Shown here in pieces: positions 15,125 through 22,138 of a stretch of DNA of 26,085 bases (the first letter of the stretch is position 1; each line of letters begins with the position of its first letter). Below the pieces are notes generated by a model. The model was given only the letters and a program-made list of their open reading frames with translations. It was not told where the DNA came from and searched no databases. The position numbers were made by a program, and so were the translations under genes. This stretch comes from a virus, in IMG/VR virus record IMGVR_UViG_3300037808_000652, positions 1 to 26,085 of that record; one strand, written 5' to 3'.

Positions 15125-16806
15125 GCGAAACCTTTTCAAGTTACGGGATTGAAGGTGCGGACAGGCGCACAGGGGAATTTTCAACTGTTTGCCCTGAATG
15201 TAGCGAATCAAGATCGAAGAAAAATATTAAATGTTTAAGCGTGAATGGTGATAAGGGCGTTTGGCATTGTCAACATTGTGGATGGAGTGGCGGTTTATTG
15301 GGCCACACCGACAAAGCCGCCAGTTCCCCGCAGAAGGCACTAAAAGAATACAAGGCCCCAAAGTATTCCCCAAAACCTTTAAGTGAAAAGGCGGTGGTTT
15401 GGTTAGCGGAGCGCGGGATTTCAAGCGATGTATTGGAGCAAAATAAAATAGGAGTACAGAGTGGAGGTATCGCCTTCCCATTCCTAGTGAACGGCGAAGT
15501 TGTAAATATTAAATTCAGAGGTGATAACAAAAAGTTTTGGCAATCAACTGGCGGCCTAAAAACTGTTTATGGATACGATGATATTAGCGAGGATTGCACA
15601 ATCATTGTTGAGGGCGAAATGGATAAGTTGGCCCTGCAGGAAGCCGGTTTTAAAAATTGCGTTTCCGTTCCCGATGGCGCACCGCCAATAGAAGCCAAGA
15701 ATTACAATACGAAATTTGATTTCTTATTACATTGTGAGAACCGTTTTAAGGAAGTTAAGAAATTCATAATCGCCACCGATAACGATGCGCCGGGGAAAAA
15801 ATTACGCGATGAATTAGCCCGCCGCCTTGAGCTATATCGGTGTGAATTGGTTACGTTCCCCGATGATTGTAAGGATGCCAACGATGTATTGATGAAACAT
15901 GGCGCGGAAACCCTGAAAAACTGCATAGAAAAAAGTTATCCATATCCAATCGAGGGAATTGTGCGGCTGGATGAGATTGATATGGAAGATTTTTATGAGA
16001 ATAACAAATTAAGCGGGGTTAGCGTTGGGTGGAACGAGGCCGATAAGCATTTTACCTTATCCGACCAGTGGGGGATGCTTCACATCGTAACAGGCGTGCC
16101 GGGGAGTGGGAAATCCGAATGGATGGATGCTTTAAGCCTTAATTTGGCGCGTGACGAGGGTTGGCGTTGGGGAATATATAGCCCCGAAAACTTCCCGATT
16201 GAAATGCACCTTTCAAAGTTGATGGAGAAGCACGTTGGCCTTCCTTTCCGCGATGGCTTCAAGCGAAAAATGGACATGAAGGATGTAAGGGCGGCAAAAG
16301 AATTTATTGGCGAGCATTATAGCTTTATCGCGCATACCGAGGATGTGATTTCGGTTGATGAATTTATCCAGTTCGGGAAAGTACTTTGCTACCGCCAAGG
16401 AATCCGAGGTTTGATTTGCGACCCTTGGAACGAATTATCAATGGACAGAGAAAACGGCCAAAGCGAAACAGAATTTATCTGCGAAAGTTTAACCAAGCTC
16501 CGCAGATTTGCAAGGGCGCACAACTGCCATGTTTTTGTAGTAGCCCACCCGCAGAAATTACGAAGAACGGAAAGCGGCCAATTCCCCACGCCATCCCTTT
16601 ACGACATTAGCGGATCGGCACATTGGCGAAACAAAGCCGACACCGGAATTGTAATTCACCGGCCAATTAATTTAGACGATCCAGAAGATAACCATGTGGA
16701 GGTACACATTTCCAAAGTGCGGTTCAAGCACCTTGGCGAATTAGGCGTGTTTGAATTGGACTACGAATATTCAACCGGAGTTTATAAAGATCGAATCAGT
16801 ATTTAA
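15121..16806 (+). CDS. Primase-helicase (zinc ribbon, TOPRIM and RecA-like domains)
   Basis: A 561-residue protein built like T7 gp4/Twinkle. A zinc ribbon has C24-X2-C27 and C50-X2-C53 (CPEC...CQHCGW). The TOPRIM domain has VEGEMDKLAL near residue 166 and the acidic DNDAPG near 221, followed by DANDVL. A RecA-like helicase domain has Walker A GVPGSGKS at about 325-332, and a hydrophobic strand LICDPWNEL near 435 fits Walker B. 'VVAHPQKLRR' and 'DISGSAHWRNKADTG' match later helicase motifs. It should prime and unwind DNA at the phage fork. It is translationally coupled to the initiator upstream. Confidence 0.88.
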   Translation: MSETFSSYGIEGADRRTGEFSTVCPECSESRSKKNIKCLSVNGDKGVWHCQHCGWSGGLLGHTDKAASSPQKALKEYKAPKYSPKPLSEKAVVWLAERGISSDVLEQNKIGVQSGGIAFPFLVNGEVVNIKFRGDNKKFWQSTGGLKTVYGYDDISEDCTIIVEGEMDKLALQEAGFKNCVSVPDGAPPIEAKNYNTKFDFLLHCENRFKEVKKFIIATDNDAPGKKLRDELARRLELYRCELVTFPDDCKDANDVLMKHGAETLKNCIEKSYPYPIEGIVRLDEIDMEDFYENNKLSGVSVGWNEADKHFTLSDQWGMLHIVTGVPGSGKSEWMDALSLNLARDEGWRWGIYSPENFPIEMHLSKLMEKHVGLPFRDGFKRKMDMKDVRAAKEFIGEHYSFIAHTEDVISVDEFIQFGKVLCYRQGIRGLICDPWNELSMDRENGQSETEFICESLTKLRRFARAHNCHVFVVAHPQKLRRTESGQFPTPSLYDISGSAHWRNKADTGIVIHRPINLDDPEDNHVEVHISKVRFKHLGELGVFELDYEYSTGVYKDRISI

Positions 16807-16808
16807 TC

Positions 16809-16822
16809 CCCTAACAGGAGAA
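16809..16822 (+). repeat. Start-associated element, copy 3 (CCCTAACAGGAGAA)
   Basis: Five bases before the ATG at 16828; it begins directly after the primase-helicase stop, so the element marks a gene start even inside what could be one operon. Confidence 0.85.
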
Positions 16823-16827
16823 CACCG

Positions 16828-17112
16828 ATGGATACATTTAAACAATTTACAGAATTTGATAAGGGTAATCCCGAAATATTCAAAACTTTTAAATCGTTTG
16901 CGGGCGAATTGTTGGCGGCTGGCAGAAAACAATACAGCGCGAAGGCCATTATTGAGAGGGTGCGATGGGATACCGACATTAAGACGGCGGGGAGTAGTTT
17001 TAAAATTAACAATAATTTCGCCCCATATTACGCGAGGAAGTTGATGCACGATTGCCCCATCTTTAAAGATTTTTTTAAAATCCGCCCAAGCGAAGCGGAT
17101 CAATGGAATTAA
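16828..17112 (+). CDS. Conserved phage hypothetical protein
   Basis: A 94-residue protein; the pattern FKSFAGELLAAGRKQYSAKAIIERVRWDT...FKINNNFAPYYARKLMHDCPIFKDFFKIR recurs in phages and in resident mobile elements, with unknown role. The helix-rich, basic nature and the position after the helicase suggest a DNA-associated accessory function. It carries its own CCCTAACAGGAGAA element, and a hairpin with TTTA follows its stop. Confidence 0.7.
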   Translation: MDTFKQFTEFDKGNPEIFKTFKSFAGELLAAGRKQYSAKAIIERVRWDTDIKTAGSSFKINNNFAPYYARKLMHDCPIFKDFFKIRPSEADQWN

Positions 17113-17117
17113 GAAGT

Positions 17118-17143
17118 AGTCGGCAGTATTGGGCCGACTTTAA
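17118..17143 (+). terminator. Probable weak intrinsic terminator
   Basis: AGTCGGC (17118-17124) and GCCGACT (17133-17139) form a perfect 7-bp stem with loop AGTATTGG, followed by TTAAA. The T tract is short, so termination may be partial. Confidence 0.5.
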
Positions 17144-17432
17144 ACCTAGTTTACGACTCGGAGCGGCGAGGTTCAATGCACTAACTCACGGCAATTATGC
17201 CAAAAAATTCATTGTAACAGTGGACTCCGATTTTTTAATTTGGACTGCAATTATATCAAGTTTTTAAAAATCAAATGCTACAGGCTTCACCCTTGACGGT
17301 AGGGATAATCTATACCTGTCGCGGCGCAGGGTAATAATCGTCAGCCGCACTTATTCGAGTCAAGCCCCACATTAAACGCAAGGTATCTGCGGTGCGCCGG
17401 GGGCATAAACGGCGCAATTCTCCAAAACTGGC

Positions 17433-17459
17433 AGGGGCCAGGGTGATGCCGCCCCTTTT
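17433..17459 (+). terminator. Hairpin with T tract before the coiled-coil gene
   Basis: AGGGGC (17433-17438) pairs with GCCCCT (17451-17456) and is followed by TTTTA. It is a plausible terminator for an RNA made from the preceding gap, placed just before a start-associated element. Confidence 0.5.
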
Positions 17460-17466
17460 ACTTTAA

Positions 17467-17479
17467 CCCTAACAAGAGG
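17467..17479 (+). repeat. Start-associated element, copy 4 (CCCTAACAAGAGG)
   Basis: A variant copy before the ATG at 17488; the ribosome site here is AAGAGG. Confidence 0.75.
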
Positions 17480-17487
17480 TAACGAAC

Positions 17488-17841
17488 ATGAGTGGAACAG
17501 AAGAAAACGAAAACGAGATGGAACACAAAAAAACAGATTGGGAAATCCTGCGGGAGCTACAAAAGGATTTGGATTACCGCAAATTACAACTCCGAAACGA
17601 GGAATTGAAATTTCTAGAAACCCATCCCGACCTTCGGAACGAGGCTTTGATGCGGGAAAAGGATCGGCATAATTTGGAATTTGCCAAGGCGGAGGATTTC
17701 CGCAAGCACACAGAGCAATTCGCCGCCCACACGGTACGAATGGATGCTTATTTTGAAAACGCGCAAAATCAAAGTGAGCGTTTCAACTCCATCATGGATC
17801 GGATAGCAACGGCGATGGAAAAAAGTAACTCGAAAATATAA
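17488..17841 (+). CDS. Hypothetical coiled-coil protein
   Basis: A 117-residue, highly charged protein that is helical over almost its whole length (WEILRELQKDLDYRKLQLRNEELKFLETHPDLRNEALMREKDRHNLEFAKAEDFRKHTEQ), with few hydrophobics and no membrane segment or Cys motif. I do not recognise the family. It leads a run of six small overlapping or close genes down to the integrase. The start is fixed by the AAGAGG site nine bases upstream. Confidence 0.65.
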   Translation: MSGTEENENEMEHKKTDWEILRELQKDLDYRKLQLRNEELKFLETHPDLRNEALMREKDRHNLEFAKAEDFRKHTEQFAAHTVRMDAYFENAQNQSERFNSIMDRIATAMEKSNSKI

Positions 17842-17852
17842 ACCGTAATGAT

Positions 17853-17908
17853 CGCTATTGTTGCACCGTGATAGCGATTGCACGATTGCCTTCACGGGCG
17901 AACGGTGC
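17853..17908 (+). promoter_or_regulatory. Possible H-type pseudoknot before the DUF7220-like start
   Basis: CGCTAT (17853-17858) pairs with ATAGCG (17871-17876). In its loop, GCACCGT (17863-17869) pairs with ACGGTGC (17902-17908), which ends eight bases before the ATG at 17917. Both stems are perfect and interleaved. No other Shine-Dalgarno site is evident, so this RNA could control initiation. Confidence 0.4.
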
Positions 17909-17916
17909 GCCAAATT

Positions 17917-18156
17917 ATGCAAACAAAAAAACAAAGTTTAATTGAGGCGTTTGTGGGAATCGGAATTGGATTTGGCGTGGCCATCGCCGGTCAATACATC
18001 GTTTATCCATATTTCGGCATGGAAACAACCATTGGAGACAACATAAGAATAGCGGGAATATTTACAGTGATTTCGATAATCCGCAGTTACTTTGTGCGGC
18101 GTGGTTTCAACTGGTATCACAATAGACAAATGGAGGCAGAAAATGGCAAGCGGTAA
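17917..18156 (+). CDS. DUF7220-like small membrane protein (two TM)
   Basis: A 79-residue protein. KKQSLIEAFVGIGIGFGVAIAGQYIVYPYFGMETTIGDNIRIAGIFTVISIIRSYFVRRGFNWYH fits a widespread phage family with two hydrophobic segments (about residues 8-30 and 43-60) and the conserved ending RSY.VRR.FN; I believe this is DUF7220. Its function is unknown. ATG 17917 is preferred over an upstream TTG at 17878 because the family begins at this residue. The last 14 bases overlap the next gene. Confidence 0.75.
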   Translation: MQTKKQSLIEAFVGIGIGFGVAIAGQYIVYPYFGMETTIGDNIRIAGIFTVISIIRSYFVRRGFNWYHNRQMEAENGKR

Positions 18157-18304
18157 AAGAATAATTTTACAGGAAGATCAGGTTGTCGTGGATCGGGAAA
18201 AATTAGCCGAAATGGTTATGGAGGCGTTTCAGAAAGGCAAAGAAATTGGGATGCAAGAAGAAGCGGAATTGAGCGCAGTTTTACGAGGGGCTGATTCGCT
18301 TTGA
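18143..18304 (+). CDS. Hypothetical small protein
   Basis: A 53-residue protein from ATG 18143, chosen because GGAGG lies about six bases upstream. It begins ASGKRIILQEDQVVVDREKLAEMVMEAFQKGKE and is acidic and helical. The family is not recognised. Overlaps at both ends (14 bases upstream, TTGA downstream) show it is translated within the operon. Confidence 0.6.
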   Translation: MASGKRIILQEDQVVVDREKLAEMVMEAFQKGKEIGMQEEAELSAVLRGADSL

Positions 18305-18492
18305 AAAAAGTAATAACAATCACACAAGAAAGATTTAACAAGGTGATGAGTGAGATCATAGCCGATTTGAATAACGTAACACCGGAACAGGAACACAAAC
18401 AGAAGGTACGCAATCGGCGGTATCTGGAAAAGGTGTGCTTCGAATCTTGCAAGAGGGAAGGGATTTTATATGAGCCTAATCGACAAGGCTAA
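18301..18492 (+). CDS. Hypothetical small protein, TTG start
   Basis: A 63-residue basic protein starting at TTG 18301, which overlaps the previous stop as TTGA; GAGGGG lies upstream. It opens KKVITITQERFNKVMSEIIADLNN and carries two Cys (KVCFESCKRE). The family is not recognised. It overlaps the following gene by 23 bases. Confidence 0.6.
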   Translation: MKKVITITQERFNKVMSEIIADLNNVTPEQEHKQKVRNRRYLEKVCFESCKREGILYEPNRQG

Positions 18493-18718
18493 AATTAGCA
18501 GGATGTTATTCGATATCAACCACCACTTCGCTAAAAATCCTGCCGTAGTTGTGAAAAAGAAAATGGCCGCGTATCAGGAACGGATTAAATATTATCAAGG
18601 TCGGATGAATTACTACACGCACCGATCAGAAATGGATAACTTGGCCCTTGCCGAATTAGAATTTTGCGAGGCGGAATTAAAGGAATGCCAACGGCAAGTA
18701 ATGGCGGGGGAAATATGA
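18470..18718 (+). CDS. Hypothetical helical protein
   Basis: An 82-residue protein, strongly helical and charged (KKKMAAYQERIKYYQGRMNYYTHRSEMDNLALAELEFCEAELKECQRQV), rich in Tyr, Glu and Lys. GAGGGAAGGG precedes its ATG. Its stop overlaps the next start (ATGA at 18715). No family is recognised. Confidence 0.6.
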   Translation: MSLIDKAKISRMLFDINHHFAKNPAVVVKKKMAAYQERIKYYQGRMNYYTHRSEMDNLALAELEFCEAELKECQRQVMAGEI

Positions 18719-18987
18719 AAACTTTAATTCGCAGGTTTAAACAATACCGATGTGGACACTTTCACGCTCGATATACATTTGCTGGATACCATACCGCTTA
18801 TCGCAATCAATCATCATCGGTATTTGATGTTGTCTATATCAAAGAAAAAGCAGTATGTCCTACTTGCAATAAAAACCTTTTCAGGATTGCGGCCGCTCCC
18901 CCTAAGTTGACAGAATTATTCTTTGCTAATTTTGATGCGTGCACGGCAGAAGATCCCGCAGTTATAGCAAATATTTCCAGCAAATGA
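18715..18987 (+). CDS. Small Cys/His protein (possible zinc binding)
   Basis: A 90-residue protein from ATG 18715 (coupled through ATGA). It has a CGHFHARY segment near residue 13 and a CPTC pair near residues 52-55, a pattern that could hold one zinc ion. The C-terminal half is ordinary. Its stop overlaps the start of the DUF1064 gene by ATGA. The function is unknown. Confidence 0.6.
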   Translation: MKTLIRRFKQYRCGHFHARYTFAGYHTAYRNQSSSVFDVVYIKEKAVCPTCNKNLFRIAAAPPKLTELFFANFDACTAEDPAVIANISSK

Positions 18988-19307
18988 GAAGAAAGCAGTT
19001 ATTCCACCACAGGCACAAATTTAACGCCACAAAAACCACAACCGATGGAATTAAATTTGATAGCAAAAAAGAGGCAAATTATTACATCCAGCTAAAACTG
19101 CGCGTTCGCCAGGGTGAAATAGTTTTTTTTCTGCGCCAAGTTCCATTCGATTTGCCGGGAAATGTCAAGTACCGCGTGGACTTCCAAGAGTTCCACGCCG
19201 ATGGGACTATAAAATTTGTCGATGTAAAGGGGATGCAAACCCCTGATTTTATTATGAAGAAAAAACAGGTGGAAAGCCTGTATCCAGTAGAGATTGAGTT
19301 GGCTTAA
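18984..19307 (+). CDS. DUF1064-family phage nuclease-like protein
   Basis: A 107-residue protein. HKFNATKTTTDGIKFDSKKEANYYIQLKLRVRQGEIVFFLRQVPFDL...YRVDFQEFHADGTIKFVDVKGMQTPDFIMKKKQVESLYPVEIE follows the DUF1064 plan: a conserved 'FDSKKEA' Glu, then a 'DF' and a 'VDVKG' Asp/Lys pair, like the E-D-x-K core of PD-(D/E)XK endonucleases. It may resolve or trim recombination intermediates. ATG 18984 fits the family start better than 18939. Confidence 0.82.
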   Translation: MRRKQLFHHRHKFNATKTTTDGIKFDSKKEANYYIQLKLRVRQGEIVFFLRQVPFDLPGNVKYRVDFQEFHADGTIKFVDVKGMQTPDFIMKKKQVESLYPVEIELA

Positions 19308-19388
19308 ATCACGGCCCATTGTGGGCAAAAGGCGGTTATGGTAGGGTTGTTATTGAAATCTTGGACGTGGGATAGATCGGAGGTTCCC

Positions 19389-20375
19389 ATGTCAGATAGG
19401 ATCATCCAGCGCGGAAAGAAGGGCGTGTTTTATGCGGATACGATGTATATGTCAGTCCACATAAAAGATTGCCTTCGCACAACGGATGAGAAAATAGCCC
19501 GCCGCAGATTGTGGGAAATTAAAATTTCAATCGAGGAAGGAGGTTATCAATTAAGCAGGAAAAAGTTTAGTTACTTTGCCGAACAGGTGATGGAAGATGG
19601 CTTAAACGAGCGCGATGAGGTAAACATGAGAGTTCATATCATGCCGCATTTTGGAGAAACAAAAATGGGTGAACTTGATATTGAAGGTTGGATAAACTCG
19701 CGCCTCGACAAGCCTAAAAGCACGCTACAAAAGGAAATGCGGACACTAGCCAAGGTAATGAGAAAGGCCGACCCAAATTTCCAGATGCCAAAACCGCGCT
19801 TCAAGAACGAAGGCAAGGTTTTCGATGAAAGCCAAATCTTATCGCGTGATGAGGTGGAAATGGTGGTTCGTGATTACGTCCTGCAGGAATATAAAATTCC
19901 CTGTTTGGTTGCCGCTTATTCTACCCTGCGCCTCAAGAATGTAATCGGGTTGAGAAAAAAGGATGTGAATTTTTCCGAGGGATGGATACGGGTTAAACAA
20001 TCCAAAACCGGAAAGCCTGTTTCAATCCCGATTACCGAAACCTTGAAGGGAGTTTTTAGCCAGGTTAAAATTCGCCCCTTACTGGCGGATGATTTATGGT
20101 TCCCCGGCGTGGATGCCAACGCAATCGGTATTCAGGTTTCCAGATCGTTTACGCGTGCGGGGATTGCATGGGCGAGTTTCCATTCCCTGCGCCATTTTGG
20201 TGCGTGCTTTTTAATAGCAAACGGGGTTCCATTGGAGGTAATCAGGATTATAATGGGCCACGCGGATTTTAGATCAACACTTGTTTACGCAAGATTGAAG
20301 GGGGATAAAATTAAGGAAGCGATGGGCGTTTTTGACCGCCTACCACTTCCCCAAAACTTCCCCAAATCGGTATGA
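19389..20375 (+). CDS. int: Tyrosine integrase
   Basis: A 328-residue site-specific recombinase from ATG 19389, with GGAGG six bases upstream (an in-frame start at 19338 would add 17 unlikely residues). The catalytic residues are visible: R181 (STLRLKN), K206 (QSKTGKP), H265-x-x-R268 (FHSLRH), H291 (MGHADF) and Y300 (LVYARL). The N-terminal half (about residues 40-130) is the core-binding/SAM-like part. It would integrate and excise the phage at a host tRNA-Glu gene, whose 3' half lies 35 bases downstream. The last codons overlap an arm-type repeat. No excisionase is recognised. Confidence 0.93.
   Translation: MSDRIIQRGKKGVFYADTMYMSVHIKDCLRTTDEKIARRRLWEIKISIEEGGYQLSRKKFSYFAEQVMEDGLNERDEVNMRVHIMPHFGETKMGELDIEGWINSRLDKPKSTLQKEMRTLAKVMRKADPNFQMPKPRFKNEGKVFDESQILSRDEVEMVVRDYVLQEYKIPCLVAAYSTLRLKNVIGLRKKDVNFSEGWIRVKQSKTGKPVSIPITETLKGVFSQVKIRPLLADDLWFPGVDANAIGIQVSRSFTRAGIAWASFHSLRHFGACFLIANGVPLEVIRIIMGHADFRSTLVYARLKGDKIKEAMGVFDRLPLPQNFPKSV
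20345..20365 (+). repeat. Left arm-type site of attP
   Basis: A 21-bp sequence made of two ACTTCCCCA words spaced 11 bases, identical to 20547-20567 and in the same orientation. It lies inside the final codons of the integrase gene, on the other side of the tRNA-like core, which is the layout of integrase arm-binding sites. Confidence 0.75.
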
Positions 20376-20409
20376 CAGTTTTTTGTCGGTTGCAAACCCT
20401 TATAGAATA

Positions 20410-20453
20410 TAGCCCCAAGGGGAATCGAACCCCTGTTTCCGGCGTGAGAGGCC
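20410..20453 (-). other. attP core: 3' half of a tRNA-Glu(CTC)-like sequence
   Basis: On the minus strand the bases give anticodon stem CTGGC/GCCGG with loop CTCTCAC (anticodon CTC, Glu; plus-strand 20446-20448), then T arm GGGGTTCGATTCCCC and acceptor end TGGGGCT plus A at 20410. There is no matching D arm or 5' acceptor half upstream, so it is not a working tRNA. This is the copy of the host gene's 3' end that lets a phage integrate without destroying the tRNA. The core probably runs from 20410 to about 20453, where the phage sequence departs from a normal tRNA-Glu. Confidence 0.82.
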
Positions 20454-20498
20454 AGCAACACTTAGCATTTCCGCGTTCAAGATTTCAAAAGGGCTTTT

Positions 20499-20518
20499 GT
20501 TTGTAAGAGTTTGTAAGA
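20499..20518 (+). repeat. Tandem 10-bp repeat beside attP
   Basis: GTTTGTAAGA occurs twice head-to-tail (20499-20508 and 20509-20518), between the core and the right arm site. It is a possible binding site for an excision or bending factor. Confidence 0.6.
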
Positions 20519-20546
20519 CCGTCAAAATTCTGCATGGGTGTTTTGG

Positions 20547-20567
20547 ACTTCCCCAAAACTTCCCCAA
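20547..20567 (+). repeat. Right arm-type site of attP
   Basis: Identical to 20345-20365 (21 of 21 bases, same orientation). The core lies between the two copies; this copy precedes the gene to the right. Confidence 0.75.
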
Positions 20568-20580
20568 TTATTAAACGACC

Positions 20581-20590
20581 CCCTAACAGG
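20581..20590 (+). repeat. Start-associated element, copy 5 (shortened)
   Basis: CCCTAACAGG only, ending seven bases before ATG 20598. Confidence 0.65.
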
Positions 20591-20597
20591 TAATTTA

Positions 20598-21794
20598 ATG
20601 CGCGGAACTTTGATTGACGAAGGGTTAAAAGAGTACGCCACAGAGATACAACGCCAGTATATAGATGCGGTAAATGAACACGGATCGGAAAGAAAAGCGG
20701 CCGCCGCACTTGGGAAATCCAAAACAGGTATTCATAACGGCATTGCGCATGCGAAAAAGAACGCCGCCAAGCATGGATACGCCCCCGAAAAAGATTTAAT
20801 CCATCCTGTACCAAACTCCCACTACGCAAAGGGGGTTTCCACCTTATACGATAAAGAGGGCAAGGTTCGCCTTCAATGGGTAAAATCCCAAACCAAGGCG
20901 GAAGATTTACGCGAAACCGCAGAGCAAATTGTTGAGTCTCTTACCATTGAACCGCGCCCCCCTTTACCCACTCCCAAACATACCCTTGCCGACCTTCTAA
21001 CAGTCTATCCAATGGGTGATCCACATATTGGGATGTATTCATGGTTTGCCGAAACCGGCGCGGATTTTGATTGCGATATTGCCGAGCGTGATTTATGCGC
21101 CGCCATTGACAGGTTGACTCTTACCGCAGAGCCTACAGAAAAGGCGCTCATAGCAAACTTGGGCGATTTTTTCCATGCCGATAATCAGCAGGGAGTCACG
21201 GCAAGAAGCGGAAACGCGCTGGATGTGGACACGCGAAAGCAAAGGGTGATGGTGATAGGTGTTCGAATAATGACTTATCTAATTGATGCGGTTTTGAAAC
21301 GCCACAAACAGGTAACGGTGATAAACGAAATCGGAAACCATGATGATGAGTCGGCGTATATTTTATCATTAATTTTGAGCGCACATTATCGGGACGAACC
21401 CCGCGTTGAAATCGACCTCTCCCCGCAAACCTTCCACTTCTACCGCTTCCATAAGGTATTCATCGGCGTAACGCACGGCTACCAGTGTAAGCCCGACAAA
21501 TTAGGGCAAGTAATGGCGGCGGATAGGGCGGTGGAGTGGGGCGAAACCGAACACAGGTATTGGCTTGTTGGCCATGTGCACCACTCATCCAAAAAAGAAG
21601 TGCCAGGATGCGTGATCGAATCATTCAGGACATTGGCGGCGAAAGACGCATGGCACGCGGCGGCTGGTTATCGCTCCGGTAGGGATATGGTACGGATTAC
21701 TTATCATAAAGAATTTGGCGAAGTTGGCAGGGAAATTGTAGGAATCAAACAAATAATATCAATGCACAAAATATTACAAGGGAGCAATAATTGA
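20598..21794 (+). CDS. HTH-metallophosphoesterase fusion
   Basis: A 398-residue protein. Residues about 15-55 form a helix-turn-helix (ERKAAAALGKSKTGIHNGI). A calcineurin-like phosphoesterase domain has the full metal set: D141-x-H143 (GDPHIGM), D190 (NLGDFFHAD), N247-H248 (GNHDDE), H293 (THGY) and H326-x-H328 (GHVHH). It should use two metal ions to hydrolyse phosphoester bonds, probably in DNA, as SbcD-like phage enzymes do; the substrate is unproven. The start at ATG 20598 follows the CCCTAACAGG element; upstream in-frame starts would run through the arm site. It leads a three-gene group ending with the SPFH protein. Confidence 0.82.
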   Translation: MRGTLIDEGLKEYATEIQRQYIDAVNEHGSERKAAAALGKSKTGIHNGIAHAKKNAAKHGYAPEKDLIHPVPNSHYAKGVSTLYDKEGKVRLQWVKSQTKAEDLRETAEQIVESLTIEPRPPLPTPKHTLADLLTVYPMGDPHIGMYSWFAETGADFDCDIAERDLCAAIDRLTLTAEPTEKALIANLGDFFHADNQQGVTARSGNALDVDTRKQRVMVIGVRIMTYLIDAVLKRHKQVTVINEIGNHDDESAYILSLILSAHYRDEPRVEIDLSPQTFHFYRFHKVFIGVTHGYQCKPDKLGQVMAADRAVEWGETEHRYWLVGHVHHSSKKEVPGCVIESFRTLAAKDAWHAAAGYRSGRDMVRITYHKEFGEVGREIVGIKQIISMHKILQGSNN

Positions 21795-22138
21795 TGGGTA
21801 TTGGCGAAATGGGGATGGAACAAAAAGACAAATCGGAATCAGGTGCAACCCGCAATTCAATCCCTTTTTACAGGTTTGATTTATTGGTATTCGCTTTTCT
21901 CGCTGAAATGGCGGCGGTAATGGCCGAGGGCGTACTTTCGCACGGCGAAGAAAACTGGAAAGGCGGCTTTGACAACGAGGGCCGGGATATTGTCAACCAC
22001 ATCTGGAACCACTGGCGGCAATACTTGGATGGCGACCGGACGGAAAGGCACTTGGCTAAAATGGCCATTGGCTTGATGTTCCTTTGGTACTTCGAACGGG
22101 AACGGCAACAGGAGAACGCCGACCATGACATTAAGTGA
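21794..22138 (+). CDS. dATP/dGTP diphosphohydrolase N-terminal-like protein
   Basis: A 114-residue protein; YRFDLLVFAFLAEMAAVMAEGVLSHGEENWKGGF...IVNHIWNHWRQYLDGDRTERHLAKMAIGLMFLWYFE fits the PF18909-type module (all-helical, NTP pyrophosphohydrolase-like) seen in phage nucleotide-pool enzymes. The conserved pattern 'G..NW..G', 'H..RH...Y..G' and 'HLA.A..N..FL' is present with small changes (RHLAKMAIG, lacking the usual N). It has no second domain, so it is shorter than full enzymes and may act as a partner subunit. TGATG couples it to the preceding stop. Confidence 0.7.
   Translation: MGIGEMGMEQKDKSESGATRNSIPFYRFDLLVFAFLAEMAAVMAEGVLSHGEENWKGGFDNEGRDIVNHIWNHWRQYLDGDRTERHLAKMAIGLMFLWYFERERQQENADHDIK

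Larger units (their letters stand above)
17144..17487 (+). other. Noncoding stretch of about 340 bases
   Basis: No frame longer than about 28 codons with a usable start is seen on either strand. The left third (17200-17275) is AT-rich with a TTTTTAAAAA palindrome; the rest is GC-richer with many short inverted words. It ends in a hairpin AGGGGC...GCCCCT plus TTTTA (17433-17459), followed by the CCCTAACAAGAGG element. It could be a structured small RNA, a replication origin or a 5' regulatory region. The evidence does not choose between these. Confidence 0.4.

Noticed and set aside
17280-17395. Short frames (19-28 codons) on both strands in the noncoding block
   Set aside because: No ribosome sites and no protein-like pattern; the block is better treated as noncoding.
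20408-20510. A functional tRNA-Glu gene on the minus strand
   Set aside because: Anticodon arm, T arm and 3' acceptor strand are present, but the upstream bases give no D arm and no matching 5' acceptor strand. It is the attP copy of a tRNA 3' end.
20345-20567. The ACTTCCCC repeats as a CRISPR-like or tandem-repeat array
   Set aside because: Only two 21-bp copies exist, with the tRNA-like core between them; this fits integrase arm sites.
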